Assembly (NCBI GenBank): GCA_927443345.1
Contig: CAKMKJ010000022.1
Coordinates: 1 to 57,070, forward strand
DNA: 57,070 nt
DNA from: an uncultured Anaerolineaceae bacterium
GTDB lineage: Bacteria > Chloroflexota > Anaerolineae > Anaerolineales > Anaerolineaceae
Reading direction: 5' to 3'
Shown here: positions 41,541 to 49,187 of the stretch, in pieces
Layout of the letters: the number at the start of each line of letters is the position of its first letter
Numbering within the stretch: the first letter of the stretch is position 1
Position numbers and translations under genes: made by a program
The notes under the pieces: model-generated
Seen by the model: the letters and a program-made list of their open reading frames with translations, nothing else
Told to the model about the DNA's origin: nothing
The model's database searches: none

Positions 41541-43241
41541 TTATTCGATAATCAGGGGGTCAAATTCGGGCAGTGGCACCCAGGCCAGCACGCTTGTGCC
41601 GTTACCTGGTTCTGAGCTGATATCCACGGCGCCGCCAACGTTGCCGGCCCTTGTTTCCATGTTTGATAGACCATGACCGATGGTCAGTTTCACTTTGTTG
41701 AGGTCAAATCCGCGGCCGTCGTCTTGCACTTCCAGCAAGGCGCGGTCTGGCGTCTTCCAAACCACGATTTCCACACGGTGGGCTTTGGCGTGTTTGGCAA
41801 TGTTGGCCAGCGATTCCTGGCAGATGTGAAAGAGCGCCACCGCGTGTGTCTCAGGCAAAAGGGAAAGGTCTTCTTCGACACCCTGAACATTGACATCGAT
41901 CAGCGTGTTGGCGCGGAACTCTTGCACCAGCCTTTGGATGCCCTGCATCAGGTTTTCGTTGTTCAACTGCCTTGGGCGTAAATCCAGAATATAAGCACGG
42001 ATGTCGCGGATGGTGTGGTTAAGGTCTTTAATCGCCTGGTCAATGCGGCTGGTAGATTGCACCAGGTCTTCGGTCATCAACAGGCGTGCGTGTTCGAGCG
42101 TCAGCCCGACTGCATATATAGATTGGATGATGCCGTCGTGAAGGTCCATGCCAAAGCGGTCGCGTTCTTCAAGCACCGCCAGACGCTTGCCTGATTCATT
42201 CAGTTGCACGTTTTCAATGGCAGTGGCCATCCATGCGCTGATGGCTTGCACGAACTGAACTTCCAGATCATCCAGTGGCTGCGGATGGCAGGCGCCAACA
42301 CACAAAACACCCACCACACCGCGCCGCCCGGTCATGGGCAGAACTGCAAGTTGGTGAATGCCCTGCAATTTGGTTTCAGGGTTGAGGTCGGCGTATTCAT
42401 ATTCAGAGAGGTTGAGCACCACCGGGATGCCGTTCTGAGCTGTTCGGCCGATTGTGCTTTCTCCGATGGCATAGGTGGTGCGCTTCCATAAATTCTTGAC
42501 CCCCTCGCCGCGGTGCTGCGAAAGCTGAAGATTTTTACTGTCTTCAATGCGCAAAAAGATCTCACCCACTTCGAGCCGCAGGTAATCCATCAATTGGGTC
42601 AACCCGCTGTTGAGAATCTGGTGAATATCCGTGCTGGTCGCCAGGGTGGATGCCAGTTGGTCAAGCAGCGCCAGGTTTTCGTTACGCCGGGTGAGCGCCC
42701 GGTCACGCGTCATCATTTCTTTATACATGCGTGCGTTTGAAATCGAAATGGCTGCATACGCCGCCAGCATTTCAATGATCTGTTGGTCTTGTGCGGTGAA
42801 GTCTTCACCATTGCGCTTGTCGGTGAGATAAAGTTGGCCTAACTGCTGCTGTCCCTGATAAATCGGCACGCCGAGGAAAGAAGTCATTTTGGGGTGAAAA
42901 GCGGGGAATCCGCTGCTGCGCGGATCGGAATTAATGTCTGTCACCCGGATGGATTCTTTGGAGTGCATCAATTCGCCGATCAAGCCTTCACCCACTGGAG
43001 GATGTGAGAGCTGATCCAACTCATCGCGGCTCATACCCATCGGGATAAACTTTTCGAGACGTCCTTCTGCATCCAAAATACCTAATGCGGCGTAATTTGC
43101 ATTAACTTGTTCCATGGCGATGCTGGCAATTTTTTCCAGCAGCGTATCAATTGACATTTCACGCACCAGTTCAAGGCTGGCTTTATGTAAGGCCAAGAGT
43201 CTGTTTTCAAGTTGTTCAACTGTCAGGGGGTTTGTGGTCAT
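41541..43241 (-). CDS. Soluble sensor histidine kinase, GAF-GAF-HisKA_3 (NarL type)
   Basis: A 566-residue kinase without membrane segments. GAF 1 covers about residues 30-170 (LYLTDKRNGEDFTAQDQQII), GAF 2 about 195-345, then the dimerisation-phosphoacceptor helix RFGMDLHDGIIQSIYAVGL with His368, and an HATPase_c domain ending in DDGRGFD and GLSNMETRA motifs. It would phosphorylate a LuxR/NarL-type response regulator, but none is in the window, so it is an orphan here. The ligand of the GAF domains is unknown. It lies directly upstream of holB on the same strand. Confidence in the domain order is high. Confidence 0.93.
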   Translation of the reverse strand: MTTNPLTVEQLENRLLALHKASLELVREMSIDTLLEKIASIAMEQVNANYAALGILDAEGRLEKFIPMGMSRDELDQLSHPPVGEGLIGELMHSKESIRVTDINSDPRSSGFPAFHPKMTSFLGVPIYQGQQQLGQLYLTDKRNGEDFTAQDQQIIEMLAAYAAISISNARMYKEMMTRDRALTRRNENLALLDQLASTLATSTDIHQILNSGLTQLMDYLRLEVGEIFLRIEDSKNLQLSQHRGEGVKNLWKRTTYAIGESTIGRTAQNGIPVVLNLSEYEYADLNPETKLQGIHQLAVLPMTGRRGVVGVLCVGACHPQPLDDLEVQFVQAISAWMATAIENVQLNESGKRLAVLEERDRFGMDLHDGIIQSIYAVGLTLEHARLLMTEDLVQSTSRIDQAIKDLNHTIRDIRAYILDLRPRQLNNENLMQGIQRLVQEFRANTLIDVNVQGVEEDLSLLPETHAVALFHICQESLANIAKHAKAHRVEIVVWKTPDRALLEVQDDGRGFDLNKVKLTIGHGLSNMETRAGNVGGAVDISSEPGNGTSVLAWVPLPEFDPLIIE

Positions 43242-43369
43242 ACCGGTAACCTCAACTTTATTCTACCCGAATTGCAACTTCTTAGTCAATCTGGGTCTGT
43301 GAAGTGATAAACCCGGTTACAGCCTTATACAACCCCCTCCGAAAGGATGTCAACCACTATAGAACCTTG

Positions 43370-43391
43370 TATAATCACCATTGAGGTGATC
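43370..43391 (+). promoter_or_regulatory. Extended -10 promoter and long Shine-Dalgarno of Mo-oxidoreductase gene
   Basis: TGTATAAT ends at 43375. GAGGTGATC at 43383-43391 is a nine-base match to the 16S anti-Shine-Dalgarno complement (AAAGGAGGTGATCC), followed three bases later by the ATG at 43395. It fixes that start over a longer frame from 43347. Confidence 0.75.
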
Positions 43392-43394
43392 GAT

Positions 43395-44030
43395 ATGCAA
43401 AACTCATTATTTCGCAGAACGGAAGAAGAAAAATTAAAGAAAGAAGGCCGCGTCCCACCCGGGCAGGCATTGACTCAAAAATTTCCTGTTCTGCATTACG
43501 GACCCGTACCGCAATTTGACCCTGCCACATGGAAATTTGAGGTGTGGGGAGAAGTGGAACAACCCTTAACGTTAAATTGGATCGAGTTTAATGAACTGCC
43601 AAAAACCAGCCTGACCATGGATATTCACTGTGTCACACGCTGGAGCAAATTTGATACTAACTGGCAGGGAGTCTCTGTCAAAACACTGGTGGATCAGGGG
43701 TTGATCAAGATCAAACCCTCTGCCCGATTTGTCTTACAGCATGCTGAATACGGTTTTTCTGTTAATCTGCCGCTTGATATCGTCACGGCCGAAAACTTCT
43801 TATTGGCCACGCATTATGAAGGCGCACCCATCACACCAGACCACGGTTTTCCGCTGCGCGGGGTGGTTGGTGCGGTTCTTGAGAAAACCGAATTGGTAGT
43901 GCCCTATTTCTGGAAAGGTGCCAAATGGCTGCGCGGACTCGAATTCCTGGCTGAAGATGCCCCCGGTTTCTGGGAGCAGGCCGGTTATCATAACCGCGGT
44001 GACGTCTGGAAGGAAGAACGATTCGGGTAA
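43395..44030 (+). CDS. Molybdopterin-dependent oxidoreductase, sulfite-oxidase fold
   Basis: A 211-residue protein with FEVWGEVEQPLTLNWIEF near the start, DIHCVTRWSKFDTNWQGVSV (the Cys that would bind Mo), and HGFPLRGVVGAVLEKTELV, the pattern of the YedY/MsrP and sulfite oxidase Moco domain. No Tat signal or transmembrane segment is visible, so it is predicted to be cytosolic, unlike exported YedY. It lacks a heme or dimerisation domain. The reaction is unknown. It is monocistronic, with the 28-bp palindrome just past its stop. Confidence 0.9.
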   Translation: MQNSLFRRTEEEKLKKEGRVPPGQALTQKFPVLHYGPVPQFDPATWKFEVWGEVEQPLTLNWIEFNELPKTSLTMDIHCVTRWSKFDTNWQGVSVKTLVDQGLIKIKPSARFVLQHAEYGFSVNLPLDIVTAENFLLATHYEGAPITPDHGFPLRGVVGAVLEKTELVVPYFWKGAKWLRGLEFLAEDAPGFWEQAGYHNRGDVWKEERFG

Positions 44031-44046
44031 TTGTTTTATTATAAAT

Positions 44047-44074
44047 GTAAGGGCAATTCATGAATTGCCCTTAC
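44047..44074. repeat. 28-bp perfect palindrome (family A, copy 5)
   Basis: Identical base for base to the copy at 25516-25543, about 18.5 kb away. It lies between the convergent Mo-oxidoreductase and LysM genes. Confidence 0.9.
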
Positions 44075-44083
44075 GATGTATTC

Positions 44084-44875
44084 CTATTTTCTGCGCATGA
44101 ACCTGACATAAAACCCCAAACCGACGCCCGCCAAAATGATCAAACCGCCTACGATCGCCAGAAACACGGAGGAGCTGCCTTCTTCATTAACCAGCGGCAG
44201 CGATGAACTGGCCTGTGCACTGAAATTCACCGTGGAGGTGTCACCGGCTTTCAGGTTGATGGTATTGTTTTGCCCTGAGGTAGGGTTATAGCCGTCAGGA
44301 ATGGCCACGCTGATCGTGTATTCACCCTCGACAACCTCTTCAAAGCACACTGCTTCACCGGTACTGATCGTGGTTCCAATTTTTGAAAAACTGCCGTCCG
44401 GGTTTGTAATGCTGATCTCCCCGCCCGCCAAACCAGTATTTGTGATCTCGTTTGTTTCAGCCATGGCGTTGCCGTTGACATCATCATACAGATAAACGCA
44501 TATGACGCCATAACCCTTGACGGGTTCGGGTGTTGGCAGGTTGCTGGTGGGTGTCGGGGATGGGCCAACTGTTACCGCGGGAGTGGGGACGGTTCCGAGC
44601 AGCAATTGCTGGCCAATTTGTAAAAAGCGGCATTGGTCGAGATCCAGGCTGTTGAGTGTGCGCAGCGTGTCGATGTTTACACCGGTTAAATAAGAGATAC
44701 TGTCGCAAGTCTCATTTTCTCTCACCGTATAGTAAATATTGCCGTTTGCCATGGCGGTTGGCGTGAAATAAAAGACTTGCGCGTCTACCGGCCTGGCGAG
44801 CAGCGGCGTTGCCATTAAAAAGATGAAGCCACTGACCAGCATTAGGGACAGAATGATTTTTTGTGTACGTTTCAT
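44084..44875 (-). CDS. Membrane-anchored LysM protein with SdrD-B-like domain
   Basis: A 263-residue exported protein. AAAGGTGA precedes the ATG at 44875. Residues 1-30 are a signal peptide or anchor (MKRTQKIILSLMLVSGFIFL), then LysM at about 45-92 (YYTVRENETCDSISYLTGVN through IGQQLLL), a Pro/Thr-rich linker, an SdrD-B-like Ig domain (ICVYLYDDVNGNAMAETNEI, GLAGGEISI), and a C-terminal transmembrane helix ending FYVRFMRRK. LysM binds peptidoglycan or other GlcNAc polymers; a stalk-like surface protein is likely. The start at 44944 listed by simple frame extension would place 23 polar residues before the signal peptide. Confidence 0.88.
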   Translation of the reverse strand: MKRTQKIILSLMLVSGFIFLMATPLLARPVDAQVFYFTPTAMANGNIYYTVRENETCDSISYLTGVNIDTLRTLNSLDLDQCRFLQIGQQLLLGTVPTPAVTVGPSPTPTSNLPTPEPVKGYGVICVYLYDDVNGNAMAETNEITNTGLAGGEISITNPDGSFSKIGTTISTGEAVCFEEVVEGEYTISVAIPDGYNPTSGQNNTINLKAGDTSTVNFSAQASSSLPLVNEEGSSSVFLAIVGGLIILAGVGLGFYVRFMRRK

Positions 44876-45011
44876 AATTTCACCTTTGGTCATTATAACA
44901 TTATCTAAATCACCTTTAAAATCACCCATTAAATCGTTTGACAAACGTAATTTATTAATTCGTGTACAATTATTGAGTAATTATCGCCTTGTTCCAGAAA
45001 CAGGAGGATTT

Positions 45012-45425
45012 ATGTATCAAAAATTACTCATCATTGGACGGCTCGGAAAAGATCCCGAAATGCGTTTTACCCCCAACGGCCAGGCCGTTACCAGTTTTTC
45101 AGTCGCTACTGATCGTTCATACAGTGACCAGGCCGGAAAACTCGTCAAAGAAACCGTGTGGTTCCGCGTCTCTGCATGGGGAAAACTGGCTGAAACCTGC
45201 AACAATTTCTTGCAAAAGGGCAAAATGGTCATGGTGGAAGGCCGCTTGACCGTGGATGCCAAGACCGGCGGTCCGCGCATTTGGACGGGCCAGGACGGCA
45301 CCCCCCGCGCATCGCTCGAAATGGTTGCCAACACTGTAAAATTCCTCTCCGCCAAATCGGATGGCAGTACCCCCGGTGGCGAAGAAGACATGGATTCCGG
45401 TCCGTCTGAGGATATTCCCTTCTAG
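45012..45425 (+). CDS. ssb: Single-stranded DNA-binding protein
   Basis: A 137-residue SSB. AGGAGG at 45002-45007 sets the ATG at 45012. The OB fold occupies residues 1-110 (LLIIGRLGKDPEMRFTPNGQ, VWFRVSAWGKLAETCNNFLQ, KGKMVMVEGRL), and the acidic C-terminus DSGPSEDIPF is the classic protein-interaction tip. The linker is unusually short. It binds ssDNA as a tetramer. It heads a plus-strand cluster with DUF3467, a translin-family protein and a membrane protein at 3-12 base gaps. The usual neighbours rpsF and rpsR are absent. Confidence 0.95.
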   Translation: MYQKLLIIGRLGKDPEMRFTPNGQAVTSFSVATDRSYSDQAGKLVKETVWFRVSAWGKLAETCNNFLQKGKMVMVEGRLTVDAKTGGPRIWTGQDGTPRASLEMVANTVKFLSAKSDGSTPGGEEDMDSGPSEDIPF

Positions 45426-45437
45426 GGTTTTTCGCTC

Positions 45438-45773
45438 ATGACCAATCAACCACAACCAAATCCGCCAAGCGTACCCCCCATCGACTTGCCGGAGAATTTA
45501 GAGCCCATCTATAGCAACGTTACGCGCATCAGCCACACGCCTTCAGAGATGGTGCTTGATTTTAGCCGTCTTCTGCCCGCGGATTCGCGCTTCAAGGTTC
45601 TATCGCGCATAATCATGTCGCCAGTTGGCGCTAAACTGCTGCACCGCGCGCTTGGTGAGAACCTGGCGCGATACGAAGCCAATTTTGGCGAGATCCGCAT
45701 GCCTGGTGATTCGCGCCTGGCAGATGATCTTTTTAAAGGTATTCACCCACCCAAACCCCCGGAGACTCAATAA
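45438..45773 (+). CDS. DUF3467 protein
   Basis: A 111-residue protein with the DUF3467 core EPIYSNVTRISHTPSEMVLD, then SRLLPADSRFKVLSRIIMSP and LLHRALGENLARYEANFGEI. The N-terminal 20 residues are Pro/Gln-rich and probably disordered; no transmembrane segment. The function is unknown. It begins 12 bases after ssb and is followed by the translin gene five bases on, so all three share one mRNA. The association with ssb suggests, but does not prove, a nucleic-acid-related role. Confidence 0.85.
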   Translation: MTNQPQPNPPSVPPIDLPENLEPIYSNVTRISHTPSEMVLDFSRLLPADSRFKVLSRIIMSPVGAKLLHRALGENLARYEANFGEIRMPGDSRLADDLFKGIHPPKPPETQ

Positions 45774-45778
45774 TAGCC

Positions 45779-46417
45779 ATGCAGGAATTTACTGATCTTA
45801 TTGAAAAAGCTAAAGCTGTCTTTGATCAGCGCACTGCGGTGCGTGATCAAGCCCTGATTCAGGCACGCGCGCTCACTCGTTTGGCAGCCCATACCATCCG
45901 TGCCATACACCGTGATGAAGCCGCCGCCGCCCAGGATATGCTTCTTGATGCGCGCGTATTGATCCTCAACATCCAGCGCGACCTCGCTTCTTACCCTGAT
46001 ATTTATTACGCCGGCTACACCCAGGATGCCGTCAAGGAATATGCCGAGGCCAATCTGACGGTGGCTTTGATTCTCAACCAACCCATGCCCACCCCTGACG
46101 AACTCGGCATTGAATATGCCGCCTACCTAAACGGACTGGCTGAGACCATCGGCGAGTGCCGCCGAAAGTGTTTGGATATTCTGCGCATGGGCTATTCTGA
46201 AGACGCTGAACGTCTGCTCACCACCATGGATGAAATCTACAACGTGCTCGTCACCATGGATTACCCTGACGCCATCACCAACGGCCTGCGCAGACAAACA
46301 GATCTCGTACGCGGCATTATTGAACGTACCCGCGCCGACCTCACCCTCAGCCTGCGTGAACAGCACCTGCAAGAAGCGTTGCAAAAGTTTGCCGAAAAAT
46401 TCCCCGGCATGGAATAA
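45779..46417 (+). CDS. Translin-family protein
   Basis: A 212-residue all-helical protein. The C-terminal half, with LAETIGECRRKCLDILRMGY and TMDEIYNVLVTMDYPDAITN followed by GLRRQTDLVRGIIERTRADL, is strongly characteristic of the translin/TRAX family, as is DARVLILNIQRDL near residue 60. Translins form octameric barrels that bind RNA or ssDNA, and some members cleave RNA. They are common in eukaryotes and archaea and rare in bacteria. Here it lies in the ssb operon, five bases after DUF3467, with a membrane protein three bases downstream. Catalytic competence cannot be judged by eye. Confidence 0.85.
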   Translation: MQEFTDLIEKAKAVFDQRTAVRDQALIQARALTRLAAHTIRAIHRDEAAAAQDMLLDARVLILNIQRDLASYPDIYYAGYTQDAVKEYAEANLTVALILNQPMPTPDELGIEYAAYLNGLAETIGECRRKCLDILRMGYSEDAERLLTTMDEIYNVLVTMDYPDAITNGLRRQTDLVRGIIERTRADLTLSLREQHLQEALQKFAEKFPGME

Positions 46418-46420
46418 CGC

Positions 46421-46807
46421 GTGACAGGAACTCAAAAAACGACACAAATCCCGGTCATCGTCAACATGACACAAATCATCATCCTGGTGGTTGGCATTGT
46501 CTGGATCGGTTTCAGTCTTTACATGGCTATTGGGACTGATCCTTCCTTTGCCAAATTGGGGGCTTATCGCTGGATCATGGCGGGTATGACCTTTACGCCG
46601 GGACTGTTTTTGCTGGTGATGTGGTTTTTGCTGCGCAAGCGCTGGAAGACCGCCTGGTTTCTGACCGTGATTGCTCTTGGGCTCATGACTATTGCCATCA
46701 TTTTTGATCAAGTCGGCTGGGTGGATGTAGCGGTGATGCTCGGTTCTGCAATCCCCCTTGTGCTTTTGATCATTGACCGCAAGTGGTATTTGAAGACTAA
46801 AACTTGA
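46421..46807 (+). CDS. Small four-helix membrane protein, unknown
   Basis: A 128-residue protein with a GTG start three bases after the translin stop, or possibly a later ATG at the MTQIIIL stretch (46466). Four hydrophobic helices can be seen at about 17-40, 47-68, 75-98 and 98-120, with a basic RKRWK turn in the middle. I do not recognise the family. It is the fourth gene of the ssb cluster and its stop overlaps the TTG start of a GNAT pseudogene. Confidence 0.65.
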   Translation: MTGTQKTTQIPVIVNMTQIIILVVGIVWIGFSLYMAIGTDPSFAKLGAYRWIMAGMTFTPGLFLLVMWFLLRKRWKTAWFLTVIALGLMTIAIIFDQVGWVDVAVMLGSAIPLVLLIIDRKWYLKTKT

Positions 46808-47259
46808 ACAAAAATCGAAAACTTTCAACCAACCTAATAGTGAGCTTAAGGCCGGTATTTCAATCTGATCTGCCGGTCTTTTTTGAGCACCAAAACGACG
46901 AGGGTGCTGTCGAAATGGTGGGGCTGCCTTCTCGTGCACGGGATGATTTTTTCGATCACTGGCACAAGGTCATGGCCAATTCAACCATTATTCTGCACAC
47001 CATTCTTTTTGAGAATGAAATTGCCGGCTATTTGTGCTCTTTTGTCAAAGAAGCAGACGAACGCGAGGTGGGTTACCATTTGGGCAAGGCATTCTGGGGA
47101 AAGGGTATTGCCACACAGGCCTTGTAATTATTTCTTCCGTTAATTCCACTCCGTCCGCTTTACGGCCTAACTCCTGCTCACAACATCGGCACACAAAAAG
47201 TGCTCACTCGCTGCGGGTTTATGCTTATGGATGAATATGAAGGGCTGTTGAAATACTAA
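46804..47259 (+). pseudogene. GNAT acetyltransferase interrupted by in-frame stop
   Basis: A 151-codon frame broken only by a TAA at 47125-47127 (codon 108). Upstream, LRPVFQSDLPVFFEHQNDEG through LGKAFWGKGIATQAL is a RimJ/RimL-type GNAT including the acetyl-CoA loop GKGIAT. Downstream, in the same frame without any shift, comes LFLPLIPLRPLYGLTPAHN followed by IGTQKVLTRCGFMLMDEYEG, the family's usual C-terminal strand with N-x-G-S/T-x-K/R-V-L. A single C-to-T change in a CAA codon would explain the stop. The start is a TTG overlapping the upstream stop. It is a fresh pseudogene, a sequencing error or a recoded stop. Confidence 0.8.
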
Positions 47260-47344
47260 CTCATATAAAAGTTTAACGATTTTCACACAACGTCACATTT
47301 TTTTCTCCGTAAATATACATATAGCGTTCAAAAAGGAGAATAAA

Positions 47345-47536
47345 ATGGATGAAAATGTGACCACAGAAGTAAAGCAAGGCGTAAAACATGTGCATCACCA
47401 TCACGGTGGAAGTGCCGCCGGTGGGTTGTGGTTTGCAGGCTGGTTGTTCTTTTTAGCCTACACTCAACCCTTATTCTGGAAGGCAGTCTTGGGTCTGATT
47501 ATCTGGCCTTACTACCTGGGCATTGCTCTCAGATAA
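47345..47536 (+). CDS. His-cluster single-pass miniprotein
   Basis: A 63-residue protein with AAAGGAG ten bases before the ATG. Residues 1-15 are charged, then VHHHHGGSAAGG (His cluster at 17-20), then two hydrophobic stretches (about 27-42 and 45-62: LWFAGWLFFLAYTQPLFWKA, GLIIWPYYLGIAL). It looks like a membrane miniprotein with a cytosolic metal-binding candidate. I do not know a family. It has its own ribosome-binding site and a spacing to neighbours of 85 and 229 bases, so it is a separate unit. Confidence 0.65.
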   Translation: MDENVTTEVKQGVKHVHHHHGGSAAGGLWFAGWLFFLAYTQPLFWKAVLGLIIWPYYLGIALR

Positions 47537-47654
47537 TCATCATAGAATTCGACCGCGGACGAGAAGATACTTCTCATCCGTTGTTTATTTTTATATACAG
47601 AAAAATTTCTCTTAATTTCTGTGAAAAAGGCTGGTTACTTTTACCAGTCTCCTG

Positions 47655-47683
47655 CCCCTCTCCGCCCGCAGGATGGAGAGGGG
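47655..47683. repeat. CCCCTCTCC/GGAGAGGGG inverted repeat
   Basis: CCCCTCTCC and GGAGAGGGG are separated by 11 bases, followed by TTGGGGTGAGG. Together with 15349-15373 it belongs to a dispersed intergenic repeat seen as debris in many genomes. It has no gene within it. Confidence 0.65.
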
Positions 47684-47765
47684 TTGGGGTGAGGCTGGGG
47701 TTAAAGAACTGATAATTAACAGGGGTCATGCACGCTCTCTGATTGTTCGTTATAATAAAGGGGAT

Positions 47766-48638
47766 ATGTCAAATAAAAAACATAACATCAAGCGCGTTGT
47801 GATCACCATCCACCCCAAAATGTCGGGAGCTAACGATCAAGCCCGGCAGGTGAGTGATTTTTTGCAGAACCTGGGCATTACAGTTGAAATTTGCAACACG
47901 GCGAATTGCGATTTACCGCAAAAGCTGGCAGCCAGCGAAGTTGATCTGCTGATCGCCCTCGGTGGAGATGGCACCATGCTGCGCGCCGGGCATCTCACTG
48001 CTCCCTTCGGTATTCCGCTGCTGGGCATCAATATGGGGCGTTTTGGTTTTCTCATGCAGCTTGGCCGTGACGAATGGCAGCAATATCTTCCCAGGCTGGT
48101 CAGTGGCGATTTTGAAATCGAAAACCGCATGATGCTCAAAGCAGAACATTGGCGGGCAGAAAAACTTTTGGCTTCTTTTCAGGTATTGAATGAAGTTGTC
48201 GTCTGCCGCGGACAGGTCGTGCGACCGATTCGCATCAGAGCCGAAGTCGATGGGTATACGCTGGCTTCTTACGTCGCAGACGGTTTGATTGCCTCCACCC
48301 CCACCGGCTCTACGGCTTATGCCATGGCGGTTGGTGGCCCGATCATGCCGCCTGAATTGCGCAACATCCTCATTGTACCGGTCGCGCCCCACCTCTCCAT
48401 GGATCAGGCGGTCATCCTGCCGGCCGGGGCATGTGTGAACTTTTACCCTTCCAGTGATCACCAGGCTGTCATGAGTATTGACGGGCACGCCCCCGTGTCC
48501 CTCAAAAACGAAGACAGGGTTGCAATTATGGCAAGTGAAAATCAGGTTAAATTTGTAGTGTTTCAGGACCCCGGCTACTTCTACCGCAACCTGAGCCATT
48601 ACATGGAACAAAATCCATCCATTGGCGGTTTGAAATGA
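47766..48638 (+). CDS. nadK: NAD kinase
   Basis: A 290-residue kinase. AAAGGGG lies directly upstream of the ATG at 47766, and -10-like TATAAT is just before it. The catalytic motif is LIALGGDGTMLRAGHL (Gly-Gly-Asp-Gly), then GINMGRFGFL, then the second conserved region ASTPTGSTAYAMAVGGPIM. It makes NADP from NAD and ATP or polyphosphate. The stop overlaps the ATG of the zinc-ribbon membrane protein gene (ATGA), which is followed by recN, so the three are in one operon. A longer in-frame start at 47673 lies in the repeat region and is not credible. Confidence 0.95.
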   Translation: MSNKKHNIKRVVITIHPKMSGANDQARQVSDFLQNLGITVEICNTANCDLPQKLAASEVDLLIALGGDGTMLRAGHLTAPFGIPLLGINMGRFGFLMQLGRDEWQQYLPRLVSGDFEIENRMMLKAEHWRAEKLLASFQVLNEVVVCRGQVVRPIRIRAEVDGYTLASYVADGLIASTPTGSTAYAMAVGGPIMPPELRNILIVPVAPHLSMDQAVILPAGACVNFYPSSDHQAVMSIDGHAPVSLKNEDRVAIMASENQVKFVVFQDPGYFYRNLSHYMEQNPSIGGLK

Positions 48639-49177
48639 GCGACAACACTCAGCAGCCCATGTACTGTTATAGCCATCCCCAGCGCGAAACCCTTTTACGC
48701 TGCAACCGCTGTGATAAACCCATTTGCACCTCGTGCGGTGTTCGCACTCCCACCGGCTTTCGCTGCAAAGAATGTGTACGCGGCCAACAAAAGATCTTTG
48801 ACACCGCCCAATGGTGGGATTTCCCCCTGGCGGTATTAACCGCGGGTGTTTTGGCTTTCTTCAGCACATTTATTGCCGGAATGGTTGGATTTTTTATGTT
48901 ATTTCTGGCGCCTGTTGCCGGCATCATTATTGCTGAAGCCGTGCGGCGTCTCTTGAAAAAAAGGCGTTCCAAAAATTTGCCGCTCATTACCGCCGCTGCC
49001 GCATTTGTGGGCGCCATGCTGCCAACTCTTGGCAATATCGCCATATTGCTGCTTTTTGCTGGAAGCGGCCAGGGCGCAAATCTTTTAGGCGGATTCATTT
49101 CAATGATTTGGCCGTTAATCTTTGCGTTGTTGGTTGCAAGTTCAATATATTTTCGCCTTAAGGGCATCAGGGTTTAA
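48635..49177 (+). CDS. B-box-type zinc-finger membrane protein
   Basis: A 180-residue protein. The N-terminus CYSHPQRETLLRCNRCDKPI then CTSCGVRTPTGFRCKECV is a B-box/treble-clef zinc finger (residues about 11-48, seven Cys and one His). After an Arg/Lys linker come two helical hairpins (about 67-105 and 118-175). This combination is frequent in Chloroflexota and other lineages as a 'zinc-finger + DUF' membrane protein of unknown function. The ATG overlaps the nadK stop (ATGA), and recN starts 10 bases after its stop, so the gene is in a nadK-recN operon. Confidence 0.85.
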   Translation: MSDNTQQPMYCYSHPQRETLLRCNRCDKPICTSCGVRTPTGFRCKECVRGQQKIFDTAQWWDFPLAVLTAGVLAFFSTFIAGMVGFFMLFLAPVAGIIIAEAVRRLLKKRRSKNLPLITAAAAFVGAMLPTLGNIAILLLFAGSGQGANLLGGFISMIWPLIFALLVASSIYFRLKGIRV

Positions 49178-49187
49178 GGATCGGCAT

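Noticed and set aside
46127-46939. A 270-residue open frame on the minus strand
   Set aside because: It crosses three plus-strand genes (translin, membrane protein, GNAT) in antisense and is rich in His, Gln and Arg with no domain.
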